The position numbers and the translations under genes are program-made. Below the pieces are notes generated by a model. The model ran no database searches and was not told the DNA's origin. It saw only the letters and a list, made by a program, of their open reading frames with translations. Of a stretch of DNA of 53,951 nucleotides, positions 16,056-24,195 are shown piece by piece. Each line of letters opens with the position of its first letter. The first letter of the stretch is position 1. Origin of the DNA: Streptomyces sp. Ru72 (lineage in GTDB: Bacteria; Actinomycetota; Actinomycetes; Streptomycetales; Streptomycetaceae); NCBI RefSeq assembly GCF_002920635.1, contig NZ_PQSR01000048.1, positions 1-53,951 on the forward strand. Reading direction: 5' to 3'.

Positions 16056-16616
16056 TCACACGGACACGGTCTTGATCCATTCCTCGATGGAGAGCACGTC
16101 CGCCTGGCGCGGGAACACCTTCTCGGTGAGGACGCGGTGCACCTCGGGGTCGGCGTCCAGGCACCCGTCGGCCAGGACGGCGAGCCGGAAGTCCAGATCG
16201 GCCGCCTGGCGCAGGGTGGACAGCACGACTCCGCTGGTGGCGATACCCGTCAGGACCAGGGTGTCGATCTCGCCCGCCCTGAGCACCATGTCGAGATCGC
16301 TGCCCGCGAACGCGCTCACGCGTCGCTTGGTGACCACGATGTCGTCCGGGTGCGGGGCGACGTCGGGATGGACCTCGCTGCCCGGGTCGCCCTCGGCGAA
16401 CCCGCCGGACCGTGCGGCGGCGCCGAAGGTCTTGTTGCGGACGCTGATCTCCGGATGGCCCGCGCGGAAGCCGACGACGACGTAGATCACCCGGATGCCT
16501 GCCGCCCGGGCGGCGTCGACGGCTCCACGCAGACGGGTCAGGTACCCGCTGTCGTCGTCGAAGCGGTCCACGATGGACCGCTGGACGTCCATCACGAGGA
16601 GGGCGCTGTCGGCCAC
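16056..16616 (-). CDS. Isochorismatase-fold (cysteine-hydrolase superfamily) protein lacking the catalytic Cys, 186 aa
   Basis: Overall fold signatures are clear: ALLVMDVQRSIVDRF with the catalytic-type Asp10, IRVIYVVVGFRAGHPEISVR, DDIVVTKRRVSAFAGSDLDM with Lys97, and DTLVLTGIATSGVVLSTLR. At the position where the family has its nucleophilic Cys (usually in GVxTxxCV), this protein has Val130. That subgroup is common in bacteria, but its activity is unclear. The GTG at 16614-16616 was chosen because AAAGGA lies 8 nt upstream. It follows the second MFS gene after a 34-bp tandem duplication, with the same orientation. Confidence 0.85.
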   Translation of the reverse strand: MADSALLVMDVQRSIVDRFDDDSGYLTRLRGAVDAARAAGIRVIYVVVGFRAGHPEISVRNKTFGAAARSGGFAEGDPGSEVHPDVAPHPDDIVVTKRRVSAFAGSDLDMVLRAGEIDTLVLTGIATSGVVLSTLRQAADLDFRLAVLADGCLDADPEVHRVLTEKVFPRQADVLSIEEWIKTVSV

Positions 16617-16643
16617 GTTCGATGTCCTTTCGGGGAGTGGGCG

Positions 16644-16711
16644 GTGACGGGCGGTCACCGCGACGGCCGGCTGGCCGGTGACGGGCGGTCACCGCGACGG
16701 CCGGCTGGCCG
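16644..16711. repeat. Perfect 34-bp tandem duplication
   Basis: Two identical adjacent 34-bp units (16644-16677 and 16678-16711), each beginning GTGACGGGCGGTCACCGCGA, lie between the isochorismatase-fold gene and the end of the second MFS gene. The second copy supplies the last codons and TGA stop (16689-16691) of the transporter; the first copy repeats that stop region. It is probably a recent slip or recombination event. Confidence 0.9.
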
Positions 16712-18500
16712 GTGACCGATGCCCGTCGTCGGCAGAGCGTGTGGTGCCGGGCCCGGCCGCGGCGGTCGGACCGGCATCGGGGGTCTGCCGGTCGGCCGGC
16801 GCCTGGCGGCCCCGCAGGGCCGAGGCGAGCGCGGAGACGAGGGCCATGCCCGCGGCGACCGTGAAGACGACCGTCAGACCGTGGTGGAAGGGGCCGGAGA
16901 CGAGTTCGGGGAAGAACGTGTGGCCGGTCAGGGTGTCCCGCTGGGCCGTGGACAGATGCGCCGGCGTGCCGCTCGATCCCAGCAGTTGGCCGATGGGATT
17001 GTGGCCGAGGAACGTCGCGAACAGCGTGCTCACCGGTGGCAGTGACGCGGCCTGGTCGGCCGTGGCGGCCGGCACGCCGTGGGCCTGCAGGCCGTTGCTG
17101 AGCGTCGGCGGCAGTGACGTCGCCAGTCCCGAGACCATCAGCGAGAAGAACACGCCGATCGACAGGGCCGTGCCCGAGTTCTGGAACGTGGAGCGCATCC
17201 CGGAGGCGACACCCCGGTACTCGGCCGACACGCTCCCCATGATCGACGACGTGTTGGGCGAGGAGAACATGCCCTGGCCGAGGCCGTTGAGCAGCAGCAG
17301 CGCCGCGAACAGTCCGTAGGTGAAGTTCACGGGCAGCGCCAGCAGACCGAGGAACGAGCCGGCGACCAGGACCAGGCCCGTCGTGGAGAACACGCGAGCG
17401 CCGAACCGGTCGGACAGGTAGCCGGAGACGGGACCGGCGATCAGGAAGCCCAGTGTCAGCGGCAGCATGAAGATGCCGGCCCACAGCGGGGTGTCCTCGA
17501 AGTCGTAGCCGTGCAGCGGCAGCCAGATGCCCTGCAGCCAGATGATCAGCATGAACTGCAGTCCGCCGCGGGCGATCGCGGTCAGCAGGGCGGCCAGGTT
17601 GCCCGCCACGAAGGCCCGCACCTTGAACAGCGACAGCTGGAACATCGGCTCGGCGACCCGCGTCTCGACGAGGCAGAACAGCGTCAGGAGGAAGACGCCG
17701 CCGAACAGGCCGGCGAGTACCCACGGGTCGCCCCACCCGGTGGCGCTTGCGCCGTAGGGCTGGATGCCGTAGGTGATGCCCGCGAGCAGGATGCCGGCGC
17801 CCGCGGCGAAGGTGACGTTGCCGAACCAGTCGATCCGGCCGCGCCGGCCTGTCGCCGTCTCACGCAGGCTCAGGTACGACCAGATCGTGCCGGTCACGCT
17901 GACGGGGACGCTCACCCAGAACACCGCCCGCCAGTCGACCGCGGCGAGCAGACCGCCCGCGAGCAGGCCGAGGAACTGGCCGGCGAGCGCGGTGATCTGG
18001 TTGATGCCGAGGGCCATGCCGCGCTGGTGGCTGGGGAAGGCGTCGGTGAGGATGGCGGCGGAGTTGGCGGTGAGCATGGACCCGCCGAAGGCCTGGACGA
18101 TGCGCCACCCGATCAGCCACAGGGCGCCGGCGCCGGCCCGGAACGGGTCGAGCGACAACGCGACCGACGCGCAGGCGAAGATCAGGAAACCGAGGTTGTA
18201 GATCCTGACCCGGCCGAACATGTCACCGAGTCGGCCCAGGACGACGACCAGCACCGCCGACACCAGCAGGTAGCCCAGGATCATCCAGAGCAGGTAGCCG
18301 ATGTTGACGGGGGCCAGCGGGTCGAGCCCGATCCCGCGGAAGATGGCCGGCAGCGAGATGATCACGATGGATCCGTCCATCGTGGCGATCAGCACGCCCA
18401 GCGTGGTGTTGGACAGGGCGACCCACTTGTACCCCGGGCCCGGAGGCGTGTCCCCGCGGTACCCGCGTCGCCTGGGAGAGTCGGGAGAGCGGGCTTTCAC
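16689..18500 (-). CDS. MFS transporter (DHA2-like, 14 helices), 603 aa, second of a tandem pair
   Basis: Long MFS protein of the drug-exporter type with a large extracytoplasmic loop near the C terminus (roughly residues 455-530) before the last helix. Helix 1 reads WVALSNTTLGVLIATMDGSI, motif A is VVLGRLGDMFGRVRIYNLG, and the segment ARGGLQFMLIIWLQGIW is identical in the upstream paralogue. The start is GTG at 18498-18500, overlapping the TGA of the upstream gene (GTGA), so translation is probably coupled. It lacks the beta-domain tail of its neighbour and ends in a disordered Ala/Pro-rich tail. Both pumps may act on the same compound or form a pair; this is inference. Confidence 0.88.
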   Translation of the reverse strand: MKARSPDSPRRRGYRGDTPPGPGYKWVALSNTTLGVLIATMDGSIVIISLPAIFRGIGLDPLAPVNIGYLLWMILGYLLVSAVLVVVLGRLGDMFGRVRIYNLGFLIFACASVALSLDPFRAGAGALWLIGWRIVQAFGGSMLTANSAAILTDAFPSHQRGMALGINQITALAGQFLGLLAGGLLAAVDWRAVFWVSVPVSVTGTIWSYLSLRETATGRRGRIDWFGNVTFAAGAGILLAGITYGIQPYGASATGWGDPWVLAGLFGGVFLLTLFCLVETRVAEPMFQLSLFKVRAFVAGNLAALLTAIARGGLQFMLIIWLQGIWLPLHGYDFEDTPLWAGIFMLPLTLGFLIAGPVSGYLSDRFGARVFSTTGLVLVAGSFLGLLALPVNFTYGLFAALLLLNGLGQGMFSSPNTSSIMGSVSAEYRGVASGMRSTFQNSGTALSIGVFFSLMVSGLATSLPPTLSNGLQAHGVPAATADQAASLPPVSTLFATFLGHNPIGQLLGSSGTPAHLSTAQRDTLTGHTFFPELVSGPFHHGLTVVFTVAAGMALVSALASALRGRQAPADRQTPDAGPTAAAGPGTTRSADDGHRSPASRPSR

Positions 18501-21037
18501 GACACGATGTCCTGTGCCTCGTCGGGTTCGCCGCGGCCTGCGGTCGCGTCCCCGCCGATGAGGAGCCCGCGGGCGAGGAGCGTGTAGGCACCGGGCGCGA
18601 GGCCGGTGAGCGTGTAGGTGCCGTCCTGAGTGGTGGTGGCCGAGGCCACGGGGACGCCGTCGGCGTTCAGCAGGGTGATGTGCGCGCTGGCGACGGGCGG
18701 GCCCGAGGGGCCGTGGAGGACGGTGCCGGTGAGCATGCCCTCGGGTTTCAGGGTGACGTCGTGGCGCGTGGCACCGTTCGCGTCGATCTCGACCGCTACT
18801 GCCGCCGGGCGGTGCCCGTCCGCGCTCACCTGGAGGGTGAAGTGTCCTGGGAGCAGGCCGGGGAGGGCGTATTCGCCCTCCGTGCCGGTCGTCGTGGTGG
18901 ACACGACGTCGCCACGGGCGTCGATGACCACGACGGTCGCCCCGGTCACCGGCGTGCCGTCCACGTCGCGCACGGTGCCGCGCCCGCCCGTGGCGCCCGC
19001 CAGTGTCACCGTGCAGAAGGCCGGCCGGTCGCCGACGGTGAGGTCGATGGCCTGGGGCTGGTGGCCGTCGGCCGACACGACCAGCATGTAGGAGCCGGGG
19101 TGCGGCTGGGGCAGCGCATAGGTGCCGTCCTCGTGCGTGCGGGCCCGGGCCGTCTGGCGACCGCCCTGGTCGATGAGGGTGAGCGTGGCGCCGGCGATGG
19201 GACGCTCGGTGGGATCCTCCACCCGGCCGACGAGGGCGGGCGCGTTCGCTGAACTCGTGGGAGCGCCCACCGGGGGCGGCGGGACGGACGCCCCGGCGGC
19301 CGCAGCGGGTGCCGTCCGGACGCGCCCGCGGATGAGGGAGGCGGCCGCGGCGGCCAGGGACATCGCGATCGCCAGGGAGAAGACCACGACCAGGCCGTCG
19401 TGGAAGGGGCCCGAGATCAGGTCCGGGAAGAACTCCCGTCCGGTCAGGTGCGCTGCGTTGGCCGATGGGAGGTTGCCGAGGATGGTCGGGCCGAGCAGAT
19501 GCTGGATGGGGTTGTAGCCGAGGAAGGCGGCGAACAGGACACCGACGGGCGGGAGCCCGGCGACGGCGTGCGCGGCCTGCTCCGGGACGCCCTGTGCGGT
19601 CAGCCCGGAGGTGAGCGTCTGCGGCAGTGAGCCGGAGAGTCCGGCCACCATGAGCGAGAAGAAGACGCCCATGGACAGCACCATGCCGGCGTTCTGGAAC
19701 GTGGCCCGCATGCCGGATGCGGCGCCGCGGGCTTCGGCCGGCACGCTCGACATGATGATCGACGTGTTGGGGGCGGCGAACAGGCCGCCGCCGAGACCGT
19801 TGAGGAAGATCAGCAGCGCGAAGACCCAGTAGTCGAAGTCGGTGGGCAGGGCGAGCAGTCCCGCGAAGGAGGCGGCCACGACCACGAATCCGGCGGCGGC
19901 GAACGGCCGGGCGCCGTACTTGTCCGACAGGTGTCCCGAGACCGGTCCGGCGCCGAGGAAGCCGATGGTCAGCGGGAGCATGTAGATCCCGGCCCACAGC
20001 GGGGTGTCGGCGTAGTCGAAGCCGTGCAGCGGCAGCCAGATGCCCTGCAGCCAGATGATCAGCATGAACTGCAGCCCGCCGCGGGCGATCGCGCCCAGGA
20101 GAGCGGCCGCGTTGCCTCCCGCGAAGGCGGCGTTGCGGAACAGGCGCAGCGGGAACATCGGTTCGGCGACCCTCGCCTCGATCACGCAGAAGGCGGCGAG
20201 TACGACCACTCCGCCGATGAGTCCGGCCAGGACCCAGGGGTTGGTCCAGCCCATGGTGTGGCCGCCGTAGGGCTGGATGCCGTAGGTGATGCCGGCGAGC
20301 AGCGCGGTCAGCCCGACGGCGAAGGTGACGTTCCCCCACCAGTCCATCCGCCCCGGCGTGCGCACGCCGGTCTCGTGCAGCGACTTGTACGCCCACACCG
20401 TCCCGATCAGGCCGATCGGGACGTTGACCCAGAAGACCGAGCGCCAGTTCCAGGTCACCAGTGCCCCGCCCAGGACCAGGCCGAGGAACGACCCGGCGAT
20501 GCCCGCGACCATGTTGACACCGAGGGCCATGCCCCGCTGCCGTGCCGGGAAGGCGTCGGTGAGGATGGCCGCGGAGTTGGCCATCAGCATGGCGCCGCCG
20601 ACGGCCTGCACGATCCGCCAGCCGATCAGCCACAGCGCCCCATCCGCCTGGTGGAAGGGATCGAGGGAGAGGATCACCGAGGTCAGCGTGAAGATCAGGA
20701 AGCCGGCGTTGTATATGCGGACCCGTCCCCACATGTCGCCGAGCCGGCCGAGGGCGACCACCAGCACGGCGGTGACGAGCATGTAGCCCATCAGCATCCA
20801 CAGCAGGTAGCTGACGTTGGACGGCTGGAGCGGATCGAGCCGGATGCCGGTGAAGATCCCCGGCAGGGAGATCAGCACGATCGAGCTGTTGATGGTCGCG
20901 AGCAGAATGCCGAGTGTCGTGTTGGTCAGCGCCACCCACTTGTATCGGGGGTGGTCGACGCCGATCCAGGCGGTGCGTCCACGGTGCCGGGCGACGCGTG
21001 TGTCGGCTGTGCGGTGGGACGTTTCCTCGGTGGCCAT
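18497..21037 (-). CDS. MFS transporter fused to three carboxypeptidase-regulatory-like domains, 846 aa
   Basis: Residues 1 to about 585 are a DHA2-type MFS transporter (WVALTNTTLGILLATINSSI in helix 1, VALGRLGDMWGRVRIYNAGF as motif A) closely similar to the next gene. After a Pro/Ala-rich linker, residues 597-846 contain three beta-sandwich repeats of the carboxypeptidase regulatory type, each with a G-x-V start, an Ala/Gly-A-T-V/L-T/V-L strand and a D/E-G-x-Y-x-L turn: about 601-682 (DGTYALP), 686-763 (EGEYALPG) and 766-826 (DGTYTLTG). The third seems shortened. Whether this soluble tail faces cytosol or exterior depends on helix number. It is preceded by the MarR gene (79-nt gap), so MarR control is likely. 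Confidence 0.85.
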   Translation of the reverse strand: MATEETSHRTADTRVARHRGRTAWIGVDHPRYKWVALTNTTLGILLATINSSIVLISLPGIFTGIRLDPLQPSNVSYLLWMLMGYMLVTAVLVVALGRLGDMWGRVRIYNAGFLIFTLTSVILSLDPFHQADGALWLIGWRIVQAVGGAMLMANSAAILTDAFPARQRGMALGVNMVAGIAGSFLGLVLGGALVTWNWRSVFWVNVPIGLIGTVWAYKSLHETGVRTPGRMDWWGNVTFAVGLTALLAGITYGIQPYGGHTMGWTNPWVLAGLIGGVVVLAAFCVIEARVAEPMFPLRLFRNAAFAGGNAAALLGAIARGGLQFMLIIWLQGIWLPLHGFDYADTPLWAGIYMLPLTIGFLGAGPVSGHLSDKYGARPFAAAGFVVVAASFAGLLALPTDFDYWVFALLIFLNGLGGGLFAAPNTSIIMSSVPAEARGAASGMRATFQNAGMVLSMGVFFSLMVAGLSGSLPQTLTSGLTAQGVPEQAAHAVAGLPPVGVLFAAFLGYNPIQHLLGPTILGNLPSANAAHLTGREFFPDLISGPFHDGLVVVFSLAIAMSLAAAAASLIRGRVRTAPAAAAGASVPPPPVGAPTSSANAPALVGRVEDPTERPIAGATLTLIDQGGRQTARARTHEDGTYALPQPHPGSYMLVVSADGHQPQAIDLTVGDRPAFCTVTLAGATGGRGTVRDVDGTPVTGATVVVIDARGDVVSTTTTGTEGEYALPGLLPGHFTLQVSADGHRPAAVAVEIDANGATRHDVTLKPEGMLTGTVLHGPSGPPVASAHITLLNADGVPVASATTTQDGTYTLTGLAPGAYTLLARGLLIGGDATAGRGEPDEAQDIVS

Positions 21038-21116
21038 GGGCTGCTCTCTCCGGTGAGGTTCTGCGACCGTCCTCCTGGTCGGACCGCGTCGTGCCGGTCG
21101 GACCGTGGCGCGTCGG

Positions 21117-21602
21117 TCAGGCCGTGTCGTGCTGTGGACCGCGGTGGCGGGCCGGCTCGTCGACCATCCGCCGGACCAGCGGCAACGCCGTCTGCATGGC
21201 CGAACCCAGCGCTCGTCGCTCGTCCTCCGACAGGGTCGCCAGCAGGCGGGCCAGCCTTGCGTTCCTCTCCCGTCTGCGCTCGGCCAGCACCTCGCGTCCG
21301 GTGTCCGTGATGGCGACCAGGGTGACCCGCCCGTCGCCGGGATCGCTGACCCGTGTGGCCAGTCCCTGGTTCTCCAGCCGCTGGACGAGCTGGGTCATCG
21401 ACGGCTGGGCGACCCCTTCCGCCGTCGCCAGCACTGTCAGTCGGACCGGCCCTTCCCGCTCCAGCCGGCCCAGCGTGGACGCGGTCGTGAAGCTCATGCC
21501 CCGGCGGTCCTCCAGGCCGCGGATCACGGCGCGGGCGACCTCGGCCAACGCTCCGGCGATCTCCTCCGGCTGCATCCCGTCCACACCAGATTTATATCGC
21601 AT
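21117..21602 (-). CDS. MarR-family transcriptional regulator, 161 aa
   Basis: A winged-helix MarR protein: SFTTASTLGRLEREGPVRLT, VLATAEGVAQPSMTQLVQRL as the recognition segment, ENQGLATRVSDPGDGRVTLV as the wing with the D-x-R motif, and ITDTGREVLAERRRERNARL as the dimerisation helix. The ATG at 21600-21602 lies inside an AT-rich stretch; the ATG at 21575 (MQPEEI) is an alternative. It is the first gene of a same-strand row with the two MFS genes and the isochorismatase-fold gene, and probably senses the compound they handle. Confidence 0.9.
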   Translation of the reverse strand: MRYKSGVDGMQPEEIAGALAEVARAVIRGLEDRRGMSFTTASTLGRLEREGPVRLTVLATAEGVAQPSMTQLVQRLENQGLATRVSDPGDGRVTLVAITDTGREVLAERRRERNARLARLLATLSEDERRALGSAMQTALPLVRRMVDEPARHRGPQHDTA

Positions 21603-21628
21603 GCCTATATAGCCTGCCTATAAAAAGA
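21590..21628 (-). promoter_or_regulatory. AT-rich promoter/operator region of the MarR operon with direct repeats
   Basis: In a genome with few AT-rich stretches, this segment has two copies of GCCTATA (21603-21609 and 21616-21622), 13 bp apart, and several TATA-like hexamers on the minus strand. The spacing is close to one helical turn plus two bases. It overlaps the first possible MarR start codon, so either the ATG at 21575 is the true start or the mRNA is nearly leaderless. Site for MarR autoregulation is inferred. Confidence 0.45.
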
Positions 21629-21747
21629 TGGCAAGGAACGCCGTCACGGCAGCGACGTCTGACGATCCCGTGCGAGGGCTGCGCTACGGCACACGGGCGG
21701 GCCGGTGTGCCGAAGTTCGGAGACCGGCCCAGCCTCTCAGGTGCCTT

Positions 21748-22044
21748 TCAGCACATCGCGGCAATGAGCTGGTCCCTCATCCGTTGGTACAGCTCTGCGT
21801 CACGCACCGGTTCTTTCAGCTTCTGGAGCCAGTACTCGTTCACGTCGATGTCCTCTCCCGGCACGGTCAGCCGGTACTCCTTGCTACCGGTCTCTCTGAT
21901 CCAGCCGTGTGCTTCCGCGACGTAGAGGGCGTTTTCGACCGCCGCCGACAGGCCGGTGAACGCCGCCGACTCAGTCACCGTGCACGTCACGCCGCGAGGG
22001 TTGATCAGAGTGCCGGTGCCCAGGCGGAGTGTGAGGGCATACAT
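21748..22044 (-). CDS. Hypothetical protein, 98 aa
   Basis: Starting at the ATG 22042-22044, which has GAAGG 6 nt upstream, the protein reads MYALTLRLGTGTLINPRGVT, then TESAAFTGLSAAVENALYVA and EAHGWIRETGSKEYRLTVPG. The helix plus HGWIRETGSKEYRLT beta-hairpin resembles a winged helix, but I do not recognise a family. The C terminus is a charged helix (DAELYQRMRDQLIAAMC). The istB relic on the other strand begins about 40 bp from the start, so the upstream region has been replaced. Confidence 0.5.
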   Translation of the reverse strand: MYALTLRLGTGTLINPRGVTCTVTESAAFTGLSAAVENALYVAEAHGWIRETGSKEYRLTVPGEDIDVNEYWLQKLKEPVRDAELYQRMRDQLIAAMC

Positions 22045-22082
22045 GCAGACCTTCACCAGCTCCGGGAGGCGAGCTCCCTTCC

Positions 22083-22436
22083 GGGGAACCGCTCTTCCTG
22101 CTCGGCGAGTCCGGCACCGGCAAGTCACACCTGCTGATCGCCCTGGGCACCGAGGCCGCGACGCACGATTTCCGTATCCGCTACGTGCCGGCCACCCAAC
22201 TCGTCAACGAACTGGTCGAAGCCGCCGACGCGAAGCAGCCGTCCAATACGATCGCCCGCTACGGCCGTGTCGATCTCTTATGCTCAGCGCGTCGACGAAG
22301 ACTGTTCACCGATCCGGGGCTCTGCGCCGCCATCGTCGACCGGCTGACCTCCAACGGCGCCATCATCCAGACCGGCACCGAGTACTTCCGCCTCGCCCAC
22401 ACCGAAGCCCAGGCCGAACGGGCTGACGCGAGCTGA
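22083..22436 (+). pseudogene. IS21-family helper ATPase IstB, internally deleted fragment
   Basis: One open frame encodes GEPLFLLGESGTGKSHLLIA (Walker A GESGTGKS), FRIRYVPATQLVNELVEAAD, then jumps from YGRVDLL directly to FTDPGLCAAIVDRLTSNGAI and ends RLAHTEAQAERADAS. The Walker B region and sensor that normally lie between these blocks (about 50 residues) are missing in frame, as is the first third of the protein. No istA is present. It would not hydrolyse ATP. Confidence 0.8.
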
Positions 22437-22444
22437 CGCAACGT

Positions 22445-23080
22445 TCAGAACACGTTGATCGCAGCTGGTGCCCGCTCCGCTCGAGTCAGGGCACGCAGCA
22501 GTGCCGCTTGGCCATGGCGCCGGATGGCAATCCTGGTCAGCAGCGCAACCACGGGATCGAGGGCCGCGCCGGGAAGCTCCGGCGCGCTGAGGCCCACGCT
22601 GACCGCCAGGTCATCCATATGTACAGCCAGCTCGACCAGTCGGGTCACGAGGAAATCGTCCAGGCTCAGCGCCCACCCTGTCTGCGGCATGAACACCACC
22701 CAGTCGCCACGCACCTCCTCAAGGCCGGACCGCTGCTGGTCGAGCGCGGCATGGACCCGCTCGACCAGCCGCCGCACGCCTTCGGACGAGATGCCGTCGC
22801 CCTTCGCTCGAATCCCGGAGCTGACTTCGCCGTCGAGCGGCGCATCAATCCACACGGCTCGCGCATAGTGTTCCAGCACTGGGATGGGTTCCTGCTCAGA
22901 GGCGGGTCCCTCCAGCGCCGGATCGACGCTGAAGATCTGATACGCGAGGTGGCCGGCCAGGCCGCCGACAGTCCACTGCGTCAACGCGCTGGGTTTCTCC
23001 CATGAAGCGGCCACCTCCGGTGAGTTCAGCAACGCTGCGGCCTGCGCGGCGGTCTCCAAGTAGGCGTTCTTCAGACTCAC
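22445..23080 (-). CDS. Maleylpyruvate-isomerase-like N-terminal domain (MDMPI/DinB-type) protein, 211 aa
   Basis: The sequence ETAAQAAALLNSPEVAASWE followed by LTQWTVGGLAGHLAYQIFSV is the usual start of the four-helix MDMPI/DinB-like family; the W-x-V-G-x-L-x-G-H-L motif carries the first metal-ligand His. A second region, DDFLVTRLVELAVHMDDLAV, contains the E-x-x-x-H-x-x-D ligands. These enzymes often use mycothiol or act as metal-dependent thiol transferases. Start is probably the GTG at 23078-23080 behind a G-rich ribosome-binding sequence; the frame is open further upstream. Stands alone between relics. Confidence 0.82.
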   Translation of the reverse strand: MSLKNAYLETAAQAAALLNSPEVAASWEKPSALTQWTVGGLAGHLAYQIFSVDPALEGPASEQEPIPVLEHYARAVWIDAPLDGEVSSGIRAKGDGISSEGVRRLVERVHAALDQQRSGLEEVRGDWVVFMPQTGWALSLDDFLVTRLVELAVHMDDLAVSVGLSAPELPGAALDPVVALLTRIAIRRHGQAALLRALTRAERAPAAINVF

Positions 23081-23439
23081 AAGCCCCCCATGATCCGTCC
23101 GGAAGCCCAACATTACGCAGTACCGCCGAGGGGGAAGCGAGATGCCACACGACCTCCACGCAGCGAACTCGCTTCGAGAGGGCATAACCGATCAGATACC
23201 CCGCATGGCGACACGCGGATGGGCCGAGCGACATCAAAAGTCACTGACATTGATCAAGCCGACGTTCACCGACGTTGAACGTCAAGCTGAATGCCTGTTG
23301 TCGTACCGAGCGGTTGTGGTGGCGTGTCCTGTGTCGTCGCTCCCCGGGAGGTTGCAGATGCCGTCGGTCGTCGGGCTGCTGGAACGCGTGGTTGCGAAGC
23401 CAACCGAGATCCAGGAGACCCTGTTGCCGCAGTTCGGGC

Positions 23440-23490
23440 CGCGACGCGGCACCGACGGCTGGTGTGATCGAATCGCAGTCGGTCAAGGCG
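23440..23490 (+). pseudogene. IS5-family transposase, very short internal fragment
   Basis: The frame reads RDAAPTAGVIESQSVKAA, matching the first catalytic Asp region of IS5-type transposases (TAGVIDSQSVKAA), here with Glu instead of Asp. Only about 17 codons are recognisable. Confidence 0.4.
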
Positions 23491-23531
23491 GCACCGCCTC
23501 CACGGACACCATCCGTTATGGCACTGCGGAG

Positions 23532-23620
23532 GCGACCGTGCGGACGCGCTCTTCGAGCTCACCGGTGCGGTGCTGTGCGCGGACGGGCCGGCGAAGACCC
23601 TGGTCGAGCTCTCCTGGTGG
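23532..23620 (+). pseudogene. IS701-like transposase, N-terminal fragment
   Basis: Reads DALFELTGAVLCADGPAKTL followed by VELS, resembling the early part of IS701-type transposases (ADALFELxDALLCxxGPVxSL). It ends at a join with unrelated sequence. Antisense frames across the stretch are noise. Confidence 0.4.
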
Positions 23621-23759
23621 CAGAGCACCCTGGACAAGCAGGCAACCCGACTGCCACGGTTCCGCCGACCCCGATGCCCGGCAACGAACCACAGGAAGCC
23701 AGCACCCCACTTGACGCATTTCAGCCGGCGTACGGAGCCAGGACACTCAGCCTGAGGGT

Positions 23760-24050
23760 TCACAAACAGGCACAGAGCCGTTCGCGAATGCGTCGCGCGA
23801 GGTCGGGGTCGACGTCGCCGGGCGACTCCAGGTGGGCTCGTCGAGTTGTACCGGACAGACGATCGCGTCGCCGAGGAGGAGGGCGCTGCGGCCTTGGGAG
23901 GAGGCGATGACGCCGAGGTGCCCGGGGGTGTGGCCGGGTGTCATGGTGAGGTGATGCCGGGCGCGATGGTGATGTCGTGGGTGACGGGCCGCAGGAGGTC
24001 GCCGCGTTCGGAAGCGGCGCGGAAGCCGGGGCGGATGTGGTCCAACAGAT
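23760..24050 (-). pseudogene. MBL-fold metallo-hydrolase, C-terminal part, frameshifted
   Basis: Pieces in changing frames read AASERGDLLRPVTHDITIAP, GIT, TMTPGHTPGHLGVIASSQGR, SALLLGDAIVCPVQLDEPTW, and DVDPDLARRIRERL. TPGHTPGH and the LLLGDA strand are typical of metallo-beta-lactamase-fold hydrolases. Frame changes occur near 23945 and near 23845. The metal-binding HxHxDH part is missing. Confidence 0.6.
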
Positions 24051-24059
24051 GCCCACGCC

Positions 24060-24190
24060 CGCCAGGGTGCCGGTGGCGATGATGTCGCCGGGCTGCAAGG
24101 TGATCCCCGCGGAGACGACTTTGATCAGCTCCGGGATGTGGAAGATGAGATCGGCGGTCGTCTTGGACGACCTCGAGCAGTGTGCGGTCC
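24060..24190 (-). pseudogene. Fumarylacetoacetate-hydrolase-family protein, C-terminal fragment
   Basis: The minus strand reads LLEVVQDD and, after a one-base shift, TADLIFHIPELIKVVSAGIT followed by LQPGDIIATGTLAGVGI. This is the characteristic end of FAH-family hydrolases/decarboxylases (GDIIATGTPAGVG). It is directly fused to the MBL-fold relic, so two unrelated broken genes were joined by deletion. Confidence 0.6.
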
Positions 24191-24195
24191 CCGGC

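Noticed and set aside
16689..20939. A minus-strand open frame of more than 1,400 codons spanning both MFS genes
   Set aside because: Only its last 603 codons are real (the second MFS gene). The upstream 800 codons are a shadow of the fused transporter in another frame, with Arg/Pro/His-rich noise and no homology.
16056..21602. A biosynthetic gene cluster for a secondary metabolite around the MFS pair
   Set aside because: There are no synthases, carrier proteins or tailoring enzymes beyond one isochorismatase-fold and one VOC protein; the unit looks like efflux and detoxification.
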